A stretch of 64,000 bases of DNA from Saccharothrix espanaensis DSM 44229 (GTDB lineage Bacteria > Actinomycetota > Actinomycetes > Mycobacteriales > Pseudonocardiaceae): NCBI RefSeq assembly GCF_000328705.1, contig NC_019673.1, forward strand, positions 5,270,001-5,334,000, in the 5' to 3' direction. Positions 1-8,180 of this stretch are shown here, one piece after another. Position 1 is the first letter of the stretch; each line of letters begins with the position of its first letter. Made by a program: the position numbers and the translations under genes. The notes beneath the pieces were generated by a model, which did not search any database, had not been told where the DNA came from, and saw only the letters and a list, made by a program, of their open reading frames with translations.

Positions 1-481
1 GCGCGGGCCCGAGGGCGCGGCCGACGTTCATGTTCACGCCGTTGAGCAGCGCCGCGCGGGGGATCTCCGCGCGCGGCACCAGTTCCGGCTGGATGGCCTG
101 GAACGACGGCATCGCCAGCGCCTGCCCGACGCCCATCAGCGCGATCAGCGCCAGCAACAGGGCCGGTGTGGTCCCGCCGGCCGCCGTGAGCCCGGCCAGG
201 CCCGCCGCGCCGGCCAGCATCAGCGACTGGCCGCCGATCAGCACGCTGCGGCGGTCGAGGATGTCCCCGACCGCGCCGGACGGCACGACCAGCAGGAACA
301 CCGGCACCGTGGTCGCCGCCTGGACCAGCGCCACCTCCAGGGCTCCGCCGCCGAGGTCGCCCATCAGCCACTGCGCGCCCACGGTCTGCGCCCAGGTGCC
401 GATGTTGGACGCGAACTGCGCCAGCCACAACGCCCGGTAGGCGGGCCGCCGCAGCGGTGCCCACGCCGAATCGCCGCCCAT
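1..481 (-). CDS. MFS transporter, N-terminal part (cut by window edge)
   Basis: The gene reads leftwards from an ATG at 481 and runs off the left edge; about 160 residues are visible. They alternate hydrophobic helices with short basic loops. The stretch TWAQTVGAQWL follows the first helix, and a GDILDRR loop between TM2 and TM3 matches the motif-A loop of major facilitator proteins. This opening resembles the MFS_3 / enterobactin-exporter-like group of drug or siderophore exporters (family knowledge). The substrate cannot be told. It lies about 100 bp from the STAS gene start side and is on the same strand. Confidence 0.75.
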   Translation of the reverse strand, partial: MGGDSAWAPLRRPAYRALWLAQFASNIGTWAQTVGAQWLMGDLGGGALEVALVQAATTVPVFLLVVPSGAVGDILDRRSVLIGGQSLMLAGAAGLAGLTAAGGTTPALLLALIALMGVGQALAMPSFQAIQPELVPRAEIPRAALLNGVNMNVGRALGPA

Positions 482-581
482 CCGCCTGGCCTCCGCCGCT
501 CGGGGGTCTTGGGGTCCCGGGTGCGGTCATACCCCCGGAACGATCTCCCGACCAGCCGGAACCGCCCCGACGGGGCCGGTG

Positions 582-1055
582 TCAGCCCGCTTCGCGCCCT
601 TCGACGGCCGAGCCGCCCGCGTCGGCACCGGGGTCGGGCTCGGCGAGCCGGGCCACGGCGGCGTCGATCGACGACACCACGGTCACCACGTGGTTGAGCG
701 CCGTCGTCCACAGCAGGCGGACCAGCTTGTGGTCCTCGGCGAGCACCACGACCAGCTCGCGCCCGTCCTCGTGCAGCCGGTGGTGGGTGCGGATCAGCGC
801 GGACAGCCCGACCGAGGCCAGGAAGCCCGCGGCGTCGAGGTCGACGGCGAGCATCCGCGCCTCCGACTCGGCGGTCAGCGCCAGCCCCTCGTCCAGCCCT
901 TCGTCCAGGGCCGCCACCGTGGCCTGGTCGATGTCGCCCCCGACCGTGACCCGGACCACGCGCCCGTCGGCGACGGTGTCGACCCGCGCCCACGGCGTGC
1001 TGTCGGGTTCGGTGGTCTCGCTCGGCTCGGCCGGTGGTGTGGCGCTGTCGCCCAC
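582..1055 (-). CDS. STAS-domain protein (anti-sigma factor antagonist-like)
   Basis: 157 residues, with a single STAS domain after a short acidic N-terminus. I chose the GTG at 1055 because GAGGAG sits a few bases upstream; longer in-frame starts add only low-complexity Arg-rich sequence. STAS proteins such as SpoIIAA or RsbV bind anti-sigma kinases and are switched by phosphorylation of a Ser in a DSSG loop. Here the loop reads FLASVGLSAL, so the acidic residue and the usual second Ser are replaced (A and V). Phospho-switching may therefore be altered or absent. No anti-sigma factor or sigma factor is adjacent, so the partner is unknown. Confidence 0.7.
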   Translation of the reverse strand: MGDSATPPAEPSETTEPDSTPWARVDTVADGRVVRVTVGGDIDQATVAALDEGLDEGLALTAESEARMLAVDLDAAGFLASVGLSALIRTHHRLHEDGRELVVVLAEDHKLVRLLWTTALNHVVTVVSSIDAAVARLAEPDPGADAGGSAVEGREAG

Positions 1056-1448
1056 GTTCGCTCCTCGTTCTCTGTGACAGGTGGACTTCAAACGGAGATC
1101 ACGCCGTCGTGCGGGCGCGTCGCTCCGCGATCGTGGAGGCGCTCCGGGCCCGTTCCGGCGGGCACGGCCACGGGGCCGCCACGTCCCGTTCCACCAGCGT
1201 AGACGTCTGGTCGCCGACCGGCGTGCCGAAGACACCCGGCGGGTCCGCGCGGCCTGAGACCCGTCCCGACGACAGCGCGTGCTCGATGCCGACCATGGCG
1301 CTCGGATACCCCGCTTCGGCGCGCCGAACCCTGGCCCAGCCGATCAGGGGATGCCGCCGCAGGCTCCCCTCCCGACGCGTTCACCCGACCGGGCGCGCGG
1401 CCACTCGTCCGTGGGTGTGCATCGGGCCGGCTTGGGTACCCGACCGCC
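1056..1448. other. Intergenic region, divergent STAS / P450
   Basis: The roughly 390 bp between the STAS start and the P450 start must hold both divergent promoters. I see no convincing coding region: the open frames here are compositional shadows with no family resemblance. I also see no strong hairpin or clear -35/-10 pair. Confidence 0.4.
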
Positions 1449-2639
1449 ATGGCCGTGGCATCCAGGTTGGACACCGTACGGGCGGTGACGCGAGTGCTGT
1501 TGCCGACCGTCGCCAAGGGAGTCGTCGTGCGGCGGCCGGCGGTGATGGGACTCGCCGAGCGCTTGCAGGTCGACGGGTCGGCCATCGCCACCATGCGCGC
1601 CCTGCGGGCTCGCTACGGGCCGGAGCCGCTGCGGTTGCGCATCACCGGGCGCAGCGTCGTGCTCCTGCTCGACCCGCACGACGTGGAGCGGGTCCTGGCC
1701 GAGTCGCCGGAGCCGTTCGCCCTGGCCACCCGGGAGAAGCGCGCCGCGCTGGAGCACTTCCAGCCGCACGGCTCGCTGGTGTCGCGAGGCCCGGCCCGCG
1801 ACCGGCGGCGGCGGTTCAACGAGGAGGTGCTGCGCCCCGGCCGGATCGACGCCGCCGCCGTGGCCCGGGACGAGGCGGACCTGCTCGTCCGGCACGCCGC
1901 GAGCACCGGCGTCCTGGACTGGGAGGGGTTCGCCCAGGCGTGGTGGCGGTTGGCGCGCCGGATCGTGCTCGGGCTCGGCGCGCGCAACGACGACGCGCTC
2001 ACCGACGACTTGAAGACGTTGCGGCAGCACGGGAACTGGGCCTACCTGCACCCGCGCCGGGACCGGTTGCGCGAGCGGTTCGACCGCCGGCTGCGCGCCC
2101 ACCTCGACCGCGCCGAACCCGGCAGCCTCGCCTCGCTCGCCGACCCGGACGCCCTGCGGGAACAGGTGCCGCACTGGCTGTTCGCGTTCGACGCGGCGGG
2201 GATCGTGACCATGCGCGCCCTCGCGCTCGGCGGTGAGGGCGCGGCGGGCATCCTGGAAGCCGCGCGCCTGTGGCCGACCACACCGGTCATCCTCCGCGAG
2301 AGCACGCGGCCCACCCGCTGGCACGGCACCGTCCTGCCGCGCGGCACCACGTTCATCGTGTTCACGCCGTACTTCCACCGTGACCCGGACCGCCTGCCCT
2401 ACGCCGACCGGTACGCGCCGGAGATCTGGCCGCACCCCGACGACCCGGCCCTGGTGCCGTTCAGCGCCGGCCCCGGCGTGTGCCCCGGCCGCGACCTGGT
2501 GCTGACCACCGCGGGCACGACGCTCGACGCGCTGCGCGCCGGCCTGTCGTTCCCGCACCTGGACGCGCCCCTCCCGGCCACGCTCGACCACTTCCGCCTG
2601 AGGTTCCCCGTCACCCGCTCCGCCCCGGCGCGCAGCTAG
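1449..2639 (+). CDS. Cytochrome P450
   Basis: 396 residues, normal length for a soluble bacterial P450. The K-helix ExxR is visible in LRESTRPT, and the heme-ligand loop reads FSAGPGVCPGRDL, with Cys as the axial thiolate. The I-helix stretch FDAAGIVTM keeps AG but departs from the common AGxET/T pattern, so oxygen activation may differ. It starts at an ATG and stands alone: no ferredoxin or reductase is next to it, and the following gene is a membrane exchanger about 45 bp downstream. Substrate unknown. It probably belongs to core chromosome rather than to either cluster. Confidence 0.85.
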   Translation: MAVASRLDTVRAVTRVLLPTVAKGVVVRRPAVMGLAERLQVDGSAIATMRALRARYGPEPLRLRITGRSVVLLLDPHDVERVLAESPEPFALATREKRAALEHFQPHGSLVSRGPARDRRRRFNEEVLRPGRIDAAAVARDEADLLVRHAASTGVLDWEGFAQAWWRLARRIVLGLGARNDDALTDDLKTLRQHGNWAYLHPRRDRLRERFDRRLRAHLDRAEPGSLASLADPDALREQVPHWLFAFDAAGIVTMRALALGGEGAAGILEAARLWPTTPVILRESTRPTRWHGTVLPRGTTFIVFTPYFHRDPDRLPYADRYAPEIWPHPDDPALVPFSAGPGVCPGRDLVLTTAGTTLDALRAGLSFPHLDAPLPATLDHFRLRFPVTRSAPARS

Positions 2640-2682
2640 CAGCCGCACCCACCGACCGGGTGCGCCCCGAGGTGGATCCGCC

Positions 2683-4026
2683 GTGCACCCCCAGCCCGGA
2701 GGTCGACCCTTGTCCGACGAACGCCCGGCGTTCCCCGCACGCCTGCTGCTCGCCGCGGCGGTGGCCCTGCCCGGCGCCTACCTGGGCGCGGCGGACTACC
2801 TGGGCCTGCCGCACCCGCACCTGCCCGACCCAGTGGCCGCCGCCGTGTTCGGCCTCGCGATCGTCGGGGCCGCGTTCGTGCTGTCCTGGGCCGCGGAGGC
2901 CGCGCAGGTCGACGTCAGCGCGGGGGTGGCCATCGCCCTGCTCGCGCTGGTCGCCGTGCTCCCGGAGTACGCGGTCGACCTGGTGTTCACCTTCCAGGCG
3001 GGGCAGGAGTTCGCGCAGCAGGGGACGTGCACGCCGCCACCGGGCCAGGCCGACCCGTGCTCGCTCGCGCTGGCGAACATGACCGGGGCCAACCGGGTCC
3101 TGGTCGGCATCGGCTGGCCGCTGGTGGTGCTCGTGGCCGCGATCGCGGTGCGGCGGGCCAAGCACGACAGCGAGTCGACCCACCGGGGCCGGGTGGCGCT
3201 CCCGCCGGTGATGTCGGCCGAAGTCGTGTTCCTGGGCATCGCCACCCTGTACTCGCTGAGCCTGCCGCTGCGGTCGTCGCTGACCGTCGTGGACGGCGCG
3301 GTGCTGGTGGCGATCTTCGCCGGTTACGTGTGGCGGCTGTCCAAGGCACCGGTCGAGAAGCCGCACCTGCTGGGCGTGGCCGCGTGGGTGGGCGAGCGGG
3401 CGCGCGCGTCACGGCGGTGGTGGGTGACCGGCATGTTCGCCTTCGCCGGCCTGGTCATCCTGGCCACCGCCGAGCACTTCGCGACCCGCCTCGTGCAGAC
3501 CGGCACCGGTCTGGGCGTCGACGAGTTCCTGCTGGTCCAGTGGGTCGCGCCGCTGTCCAGCGAGTCGCCGGAGCTGATCGTGGCCTGCCTCTACGCCGCG
3601 CGCCTGGCGGCGTCGCAGTCGCTGGGCACCCTGCTGTCCAGCAAGGTCAACCAGTGGACGCTGCTGGTCGGCACCATGCCGGTGGTGTTCGCGCTGTCCA
3701 GCGGCGGGTGGCACGGCCTGCCCCTGGACGACCACCAGCGGCTGGAACTGCTCGTCACCGCCGCCCAGTCGCTGTTCGCGATCAGCCTGCTGACCGACCT
3801 GGCGCTCACGACCGCGGGCGCGGTGACGCTGTTCGCGCTGTTCGCCGCCCAGTTCACGGCGAGCATCGTGCTCCCCGCCGAGACCAACAGGTTCGTCGTC
3901 CTCGGCCTCTCCGCGCTCTACGCCGGCTTGGCCATCGCCCAGTTGGTCCGCCGCCGACACCGTGCCCTGCGCACCGCCCGGGACGGCCTGCTGACCCCGC
4001 TCCCCCGACTGGCCGAGCGGCCCTGA
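2683..4026 (+). CDS. Sodium/calcium (or proton) exchanger family membrane protein
   Basis: 447 residues with ten or so hydrophobic segments in two halves. Both halves carry the acidic alpha-repeat signature of the CaCA superfamily: SWAAEAAQVDVSAGVAIALL...LPEYAVDLV in the first half and SSESPELIVACLYAARLAASQS with SSKVNQWTLL in the second. Family members exchange Na+ or H+ for Ca2+ across the cytoplasmic membrane; which ions are moved here cannot be read from sequence. GTG 2683 follows GAGGTGG, but TTG 2710 also follows a GGAGG, so the true N-terminus may be nine residues shorter. It converges on the topoisomerase gene. Confidence 0.75.
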   Translation: MHPQPGGRPLSDERPAFPARLLLAAAVALPGAYLGAADYLGLPHPHLPDPVAAAVFGLAIVGAAFVLSWAAEAAQVDVSAGVAIALLALVAVLPEYAVDLVFTFQAGQEFAQQGTCTPPPGQADPCSLALANMTGANRVLVGIGWPLVVLVAAIAVRRAKHDSESTHRGRVALPPVMSAEVVFLGIATLYSLSLPLRSSLTVVDGAVLVAIFAGYVWRLSKAPVEKPHLLGVAAWVGERARASRRWWVTGMFAFAGLVILATAEHFATRLVQTGTGLGVDEFLLVQWVAPLSSESPELIVACLYAARLAASQSLGTLLSSKVNQWTLLVGTMPVVFALSSGGWHGLPLDDHQRLELLVTAAQSLFAISLLTDLALTTAGAVTLFALFAAQFTASIVLPAETNRFVVLGLSALYAGLAIAQLVRRRHRALRTARDGLLTPLPRLAERP

Positions 4027-4057
4027 CCCTGCGGGCCCCGGTGCTGGACGACGCGGC

Positions 4058-5044
4058 TCAGGTGCTCAACAGCTCGACGACCGCCTTCTCCACGGTCTCC
4101 CGATCACCGTCCACGTCCGCCAGCACGACGCCCTTGCCGTACAGCTCCACCAACCGGGGGTCCACATAGGACTTGCGGGCGACCGCCGGGGTGTTGCCCA
4201 GGTGCTCGGAGACCTCCCGCATGACGGCCGCCTCCACCCGTTTGCGCCCGCGCTGCGACGACGGCCGCTCCGCGCGGGCCAGGGCCACCGCCGCCAGCAC
4301 CATCGCGTGCCAGGTCCGCAGGTCCTTGACCGAGTACTCCTGCCCCACCAGGTCCTTGAACCGCTCGTTGGCCTCCTCCGCCGTCACCTCGCCCCCGGCG
4401 CGGTCCACCAGCAGCCGGTCGTCCCCGGACCGGCCCCGCCGCAGCACCTTCACCGCCCGCGCCAGGTCCTCGTCCACCACCCGGGTGCAGAACTCGATCC
4501 CGCCCTTGGCCGGGTAGCAGAAGTCCATGGCGGAGCCGCGCACCCCGACGTGCGAGCACAGCAGCGTGGTCACGCCGTGCGTTCCGTTGTCCTCGGCGGA
4601 GGACTCGCCACCGACCCGGAACACCCCGTGGTCCAACATGGCCAGAGCCACCGCCACGACCCGATCGTGCTCCCGTCCGCGCCCCCGCAACGCCCGTCCC
4701 ACCTCGGCCCGGAACTCGGGCAGCAACGGCGCCAACGTCACCACCCGTTCGTACTTCTCCTCGTCCCGCTCCCGCCGCCACCGCTCGTGGTAGAGGTACT
4801 GCCGACGCCCGGCGGAGTCCGTGCCGACGGCCTGGAGGTGCCCGTTGGCGTGCGGGCAGATCCACACGTCGCGCCAGGCGGGCGGAATCGCCAAGGACTT
4901 GATGCGGGCCAGTTCGGCGGCGTCCGGGACGCTCCCGTCGGCACTCTCGTAACTGAACCCGCGCCCCCGCGCACGCCGCCGCCAACCAGGCCCGCCGGGG
5001 TCACTGCGCCGCAATCTCACCCTGGCGACATTCCCCGCCACCAC
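4058..5044 (-). CDS. DNA topoisomerase IB (poxvirus-like)
   Basis: 328 residues, the usual length for bacterial topoisomerase IB. The N-terminal DNA-clamp domain includes IPPAWRDVWICPHANGHLQA. The catalytic domain carries the Arg/Lys/Arg/His set (RVGGESSAEDNGTHG, DLRTWHA) and a C-terminal nucleophile Tyr in KSYVDPRLVELY. The enzyme nicks one strand through a 3'-phosphotyrosine and relaxes supercoils without ATP (family knowledge). It starts from a GTG and is divergent from the frameshifted transglutaminase-like gene. Such genes are scattered in actinomycete chromosomes, so it does not mark a mobile element by itself. Confidence 0.9.
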   Translation of the reverse strand: MVAGNVARVRLRRSDPGGPGWRRRARGRGFSYESADGSVPDAAELARIKSLAIPPAWRDVWICPHANGHLQAVGTDSAGRRQYLYHERWRRERDEEKYERVVTLAPLLPEFRAEVGRALRGRGREHDRVVAVALAMLDHGVFRVGGESSAEDNGTHGVTTLLCSHVGVRGSAMDFCYPAKGGIEFCTRVVDEDLARAVKVLRRGRSGDDRLLVDRAGGEVTAEEANERFKDLVGQEYSVKDLRTWHAMVLAAVALARAERPSSQRGRKRVEAAVMREVSEHLGNTPAVARKSYVDPRLVELYGKGVVLADVDGDRETVEKAVVELLST

Positions 5045-5130
5045 GACGTGAAACGTCCGGGCTCCCCACCCCTTTCCGGTCGGGGCCGGCCCGCTCCGGT
5101 GGCCGGGCGTTGTCGGCCCTCGCTCCTACC

Positions 5131-5962
5131 ATGGTGGCCATGGCCGACGACGTGCTCGACTACGCCCGACCCGGACCGTTCACGAGCCTGGCCCCGGCGC
5201 AGCTCCGGCTGGTCGAGAGCCTGCCGGAGGACCCCGTCGGGATCTGCGCCGCCGCGCAGGGGCTGGTCATCCAGCCCGCCGACGCCGTCGCGGCCGGGCT
5301 GCCGGAGGAGCGGATCGCGGAGAAGGAGATCCGGCCGGTGCACGAGTTGGTCGCCGTGCTGACGGCGCTCGACCCGGCGCCGCTGCACCAGGCCCGCGCC
5401 CCGCGGGCGCGGGTGGTCGGGACGTGCCGGCACTTCGCCACCATCGCCTGCGCGTTCCTGCGGGCGCGGGGGCATCCCCGCCCGGACCCGGTACGGCTTC
5501 GGGACCTGCTTCCAGGAGGGGCTCGGGCTCGACCACTCGATCACCGAGTACTGGCGGGCAGAGGAGGGCCGCTGGGTGCGGGTCGACACCGAGCACCTGG
5601 GCGGGGCCCACGTCGACCGCCCCGACGACCTCGCGCCGGGCGAGTTCCTGACCGGAGGGGAGGCGTGGGTGCGGTACCGCCGAGGGCTGGTCGACGGACG
5701 CGACTTCGGCGTGGCCGGTGTCGACCACGCCCGGGGGCCGGCCGAGATCAGCGGCAACGTGGTCCGCGACCTCGCGGCGCTGGGCAAGCGCGAAACCCTG
5801 AACTGGGACGAGTGGGGCCGGATGACCGCCGCCTACGAGGGCACGACCGGCCCCGACTACGACCTGCTCGTGGACGAGGTCGCCGAGGCCTGTGCCCGGG
5901 ACGAGCCGGCGGCCCTGCTCCGGCTGTCCGCCCGGGACGAGTTGGCCTGCCCGATCAGGTGA
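5131..5962 (+). pseudogene. Transglutaminase-like protein, frameshifted
   Basis: Two frames together give one protein of about 275 residues. The first frame (ATG 5131) ends in the catalytic-Cys region GTCRHFATIACAFLRARG. The second continues RTRYGFGTCFQEGLGLDHS, then EYWRAEEGRWVRVDTEHL to the stop at 5962. Removing one G from the GGGGG run at 5468-5472 restores a continuous frame, with no other lesion seen. Transglutaminase-like proteins of this kind use a Cys-His-Asp triad; their cellular role is mostly unknown. Because only one base in a homopolymer is involved, a sequencing error is as likely as true inactivation. Confidence 0.7.
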
Positions 5963-5991
5963 GCACGAACGGATCCGGAGAGGAACACCGA

Positions 5992-6498
5992 ATGCCCGAC
6001 CTGATCGCGCCCACCACCCGGCTGCACAGCGCCTGGCTCGACGCGCACGCCGAGTGGGGGCCGGGCCTGCACGAGGACGGTTTCGGGCTGGCCCCGACCG
6101 ACGAGGTCGACTCGCCGGCCGGGTTCGCGGCCTGGGTGGCGCGGCTGACCGCCGAGTCCGACCGGGCCACCTGCCGGTGGATCGTCGAGGACGGCCGGGT
6201 GCTCGGCGGGATCGCCTTGCGGCACCGGTGGGACGACCACGTGCGGTGGGCCGGCCACGTCGGCTTCGGCGTCCGGCCGACCGCACGGCGGCGCGGCGTG
6301 GCCGGGTGGGCGCTGGGGCGGATCCTGGTGGACGCGCGACGGGTCGGCCTGGACCGGGTGCTGGTGGTCTGCGCGACCGGCAACACCGCCTCGGCGAAGA
6401 CGATCGAACGGCTCGGCGGCGTTTTCGAGGAGGTCCGCGACACCCAGTACGGCCCCGTGCGCCGCTACTGGATCGAGCTCGCCCGGCCCGGCGGGTGA
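5992..6498 (+). CDS. GNAT family N-acetyltransferase
   Basis: 168 residues starting at an ATG preceded by GGAGAGGAA. The acetyl-CoA binding motif A is visible in the centre (VGFGVRPTARRRGVAGWAL, the Q/RxxGxG/A loop). It is followed by the conserved CATGNTASAKTIERLGG segment and C-terminal strand of RimJ/RimL-like acetyltransferases. It transfers acetyl from acetyl-CoA to an amine; substrate unknown. It begins 29 bp after the transglutaminase-like gene in the same direction and may be co-transcribed with it. It converges on the serine protease gene. Confidence 0.8.
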   Translation: MPDLIAPTTRLHSAWLDAHAEWGPGLHEDGFGLAPTDEVDSPAGFAAWVARLTAESDRATCRWIVEDGRVLGGIALRHRWDDHVRWAGHVGFGVRPTARRRGVAGWALGRILVDARRVGLDRVLVVCATGNTASAKTIERLGGVFEEVRDTQYGPVRRYWIELARPGG

Positions 6499-6544
6499 CC
6501 GGCGTCCCCTGTGGATGGACGCCGGCCACCGCGCCGGCCCGGGG

Positions 6545-7366
6545 TCAGCGGTTCGCGCGGATCGTCTCGTGGATCCAGCGGGCGTGGGCGGGCACGTTGG
6601 TGTAGAGGCCGGGCCCGTTGGCGCAGACCGCATCCGCGTCACCGGGGCCCGAGGTGGTGCCGATCAGCTCCCACCGGCCGCCCTTCCCGCGCTGCACCTG
6701 GGGGCCGCCGGAGTCGCCGACGCACGCCATCGCGCCGGGCTTGCGGCTGACCGTGCACAGCCGGGTCGGGTCGGCGTAGCCGGGCGCGCACTCGGACTCC
6801 GCGCCGCGACGGGTGTCGAGCTGCTGGAGCCGGTCGGGGAACACCGCCTTGGTGATGTCGACCGTGTCGAGCGTCGTGCCGAAGCCCAGCAGCCGGGTCG
6901 GGGTGCCGGGCGCGCCGGGGCGGGAGGCGATCCGGATCGGCTGCTGGAGGACCGGGCGGTCCAGCCGCACCAGCGCGATGTCGCCGCGGTTGGGCTGCCC
7001 CAGCCGGTAGTCCGGGTGGAGCACCGTGCGGTCGATGGCGCGCACGGAGCCGCCGGAGGTCCGCCGCTCACTGCCGATGCGGACGATCCCGTCGGGCACC
7101 GCACCGGTCCCCGCCGCGTCGACGCAGTGCGCGGCCGTGACCACCCACCGGGGGTGGATCAACGCCGCCCCGCAGACCCCCTTGACCCCGCCCAGCGCGG
7201 GCACGGTCTCCGGGATGGACGCCATGAACTGGTAGCGCTCGGTGGAGTCCTTCCCGTTGACGACGGCACTGGCGCCGCCGGTCGTCAAGGTCGTGCAGAC
7301 CCCGACCGCCACGGCGACGGCGGCGGCCCGCAACAGGGTGCGGCGCATGGACTTCACTGTGGGCAT
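6545..7366 (-). CDS. Secreted trypsin-like serine protease (S1 family)
   Basis: 273 residues from ATG 7366, chosen because GAAGGA lies just upstream and a classical signal peptide follows directly (MRRTLLRAAAVAVAVGVCTTLTTGGASA). The mature part starts near VVNGKDSTERYQFMASI, matching the IVGG-type activation end. The triad is complete: TAAHC (His), GDIALVRL (Asp) and CVGDSGGP (Ser). Cysteines pair as in trypsins. The protein is expected to be exported and to act extracellularly; whether it needs a processing step is unclear because the usual IVGG is VVNG. Its leader region carries an unusual heptanucleotide repeat. Confidence 0.88.
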   Translation of the reverse strand: MPTVKSMRRTLLRAAAVAVAVGVCTTLTTGGASAVVNGKDSTERYQFMASIPETVPALGGVKGVCGAALIHPRWVVTAAHCVDAAGTGAVPDGIVRIGSERRTSGGSVRAIDRTVLHPDYRLGQPNRGDIALVRLDRPVLQQPIRIASRPGAPGTPTRLLGFGTTLDTVDITKAVFPDRLQQLDTRRGAESECAPGYADPTRLCTVSRKPGAMACVGDSGGPQVQRGKGGRWELIGTTSGPGDADAVCANGPGLYTNVPAHARWIHETIRANR

Positions 7367-7377
7367 CGGCTTCCTTC

Positions 7378-7433
7378 GTTCGGTGTTCGGTGTTCGGTGT
7401 TCGGTGTTCGGTGTTCGGTGTTCGGTGTTCGGT
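7378..7433. repeat. Eight tandem copies of a 7-bp unit (GTTCGGT)
   Basis: Eight perfect head-to-tail copies of GTTCGGT (56 bp) begin 12 bp upstream of the protease start codon. They lie inside its leader or promoter rather than in its coding frame. The unit is not a multiple of three, and its perfect conservation suggests recent slippage. Confidence 0.95.
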
Positions 7434-7622
7434 ACGAGCATCGCCGCCCACCGCGCACCGCTCCATCCGGACACCTGGCCGGTCCCCGGTAGCCACCGCG
7501 CGACCGCCGGGGTGGTGCCTGCACCACCATCGGCCGACGGCCACGTCCGCGACGGCGAACGATCACCGAACCGGCCGGCTCCGGACGAAGTCCTGTTAAC
7601 CCGGGCGTGTCACGGTGGCGAC

Positions 7623-8126
7623 ATGACCGTCGGTGACCAGGCCAACGCCAGCGACCGCCACCCCCCACCCGACGCCGGGCAGCGGTTCCACGCGTTGATG
7701 GAGACCGTCGTGCGCCGGCTGCCGTTCGGTCTGGCCCGCGTCGTCCCGCCGAGCCTGCTCGGTTTCGCGGTGATCAACGGCTTCACGTTCGCCGTCGACC
7801 TGCTGCTGCTCACGTTGCTGCACAGCGTCGTGGGGTTGCCGGTGCCGGTCAGCTTCACGATCGCCTACGTCCTGGCGTTCGGGCTGAGCTTCGTGCTCAA
7901 CCGGGCGATGAACTTCCGCTCGCACGCACCGGTCGGGCCGCAGGCGGTGCTGTACGGGGTGGCGATCCTGGTCAACTACCTGGCGTTCATCCTCGGTGTC
8001 GGCAGCGGGCTCGCGGCGCTCGGCGTGCAGTACCACCTGTCCCGCCTCGCCGCCGGCATGTGCGAGGCCGTGTACATGTACTGCGTGATGCGCTGGGTCA
8101 TCTTCCGCGACACCCGGACGCCCTGA
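7623..8126 (+). CDS. GtrA-like membrane protein
   Basis: 167 residues with four hydrophobic segments (starting PSLLGFAVINGFTFAVDLLL, FTIAYVLAFGLSFVLNR, AVLYGVAILVNYLAFILG and a last segment ending MRWVIF). This is the topology and loop pattern of the GtrA/DPMS family. Members are thought to help flip or anchor polyprenyl-linked sugars for cell-envelope glycosylation (family knowledge). The ATG at 7623 puts a short soluble N-terminus before the first helix; upstream in-frame codons run through the 7-bp repeat and are unlikely to be translated. No glycosyltransferase lies beside it, so its partner is unknown. Confidence 0.8.
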   Translation: MTVGDQANASDRHPPPDAGQRFHALMETVVRRLPFGLARVVPPSLLGFAVINGFTFAVDLLLLTLLHSVVGLPVPVSFTIAYVLAFGLSFVLNRAMNFRSHAPVGPQAVLYGVAILVNYLAFILGVGSGLAALGVQYHLSRLAAGMCEAVYMYCVMRWVIFRDTRTP

Positions 8127-8180
8127 CCCGCCGGGAAACGCGGGTGCGCCCGGCCCTGGGGGTGCGCCAGGATCTCCCGT

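Noticed and set aside
1099-1296. A 65-codon open frame on the minus strand between STAS and P450
   Set aside because: No ribosome site or family resemblance; it would occupy the divergent promoter region.
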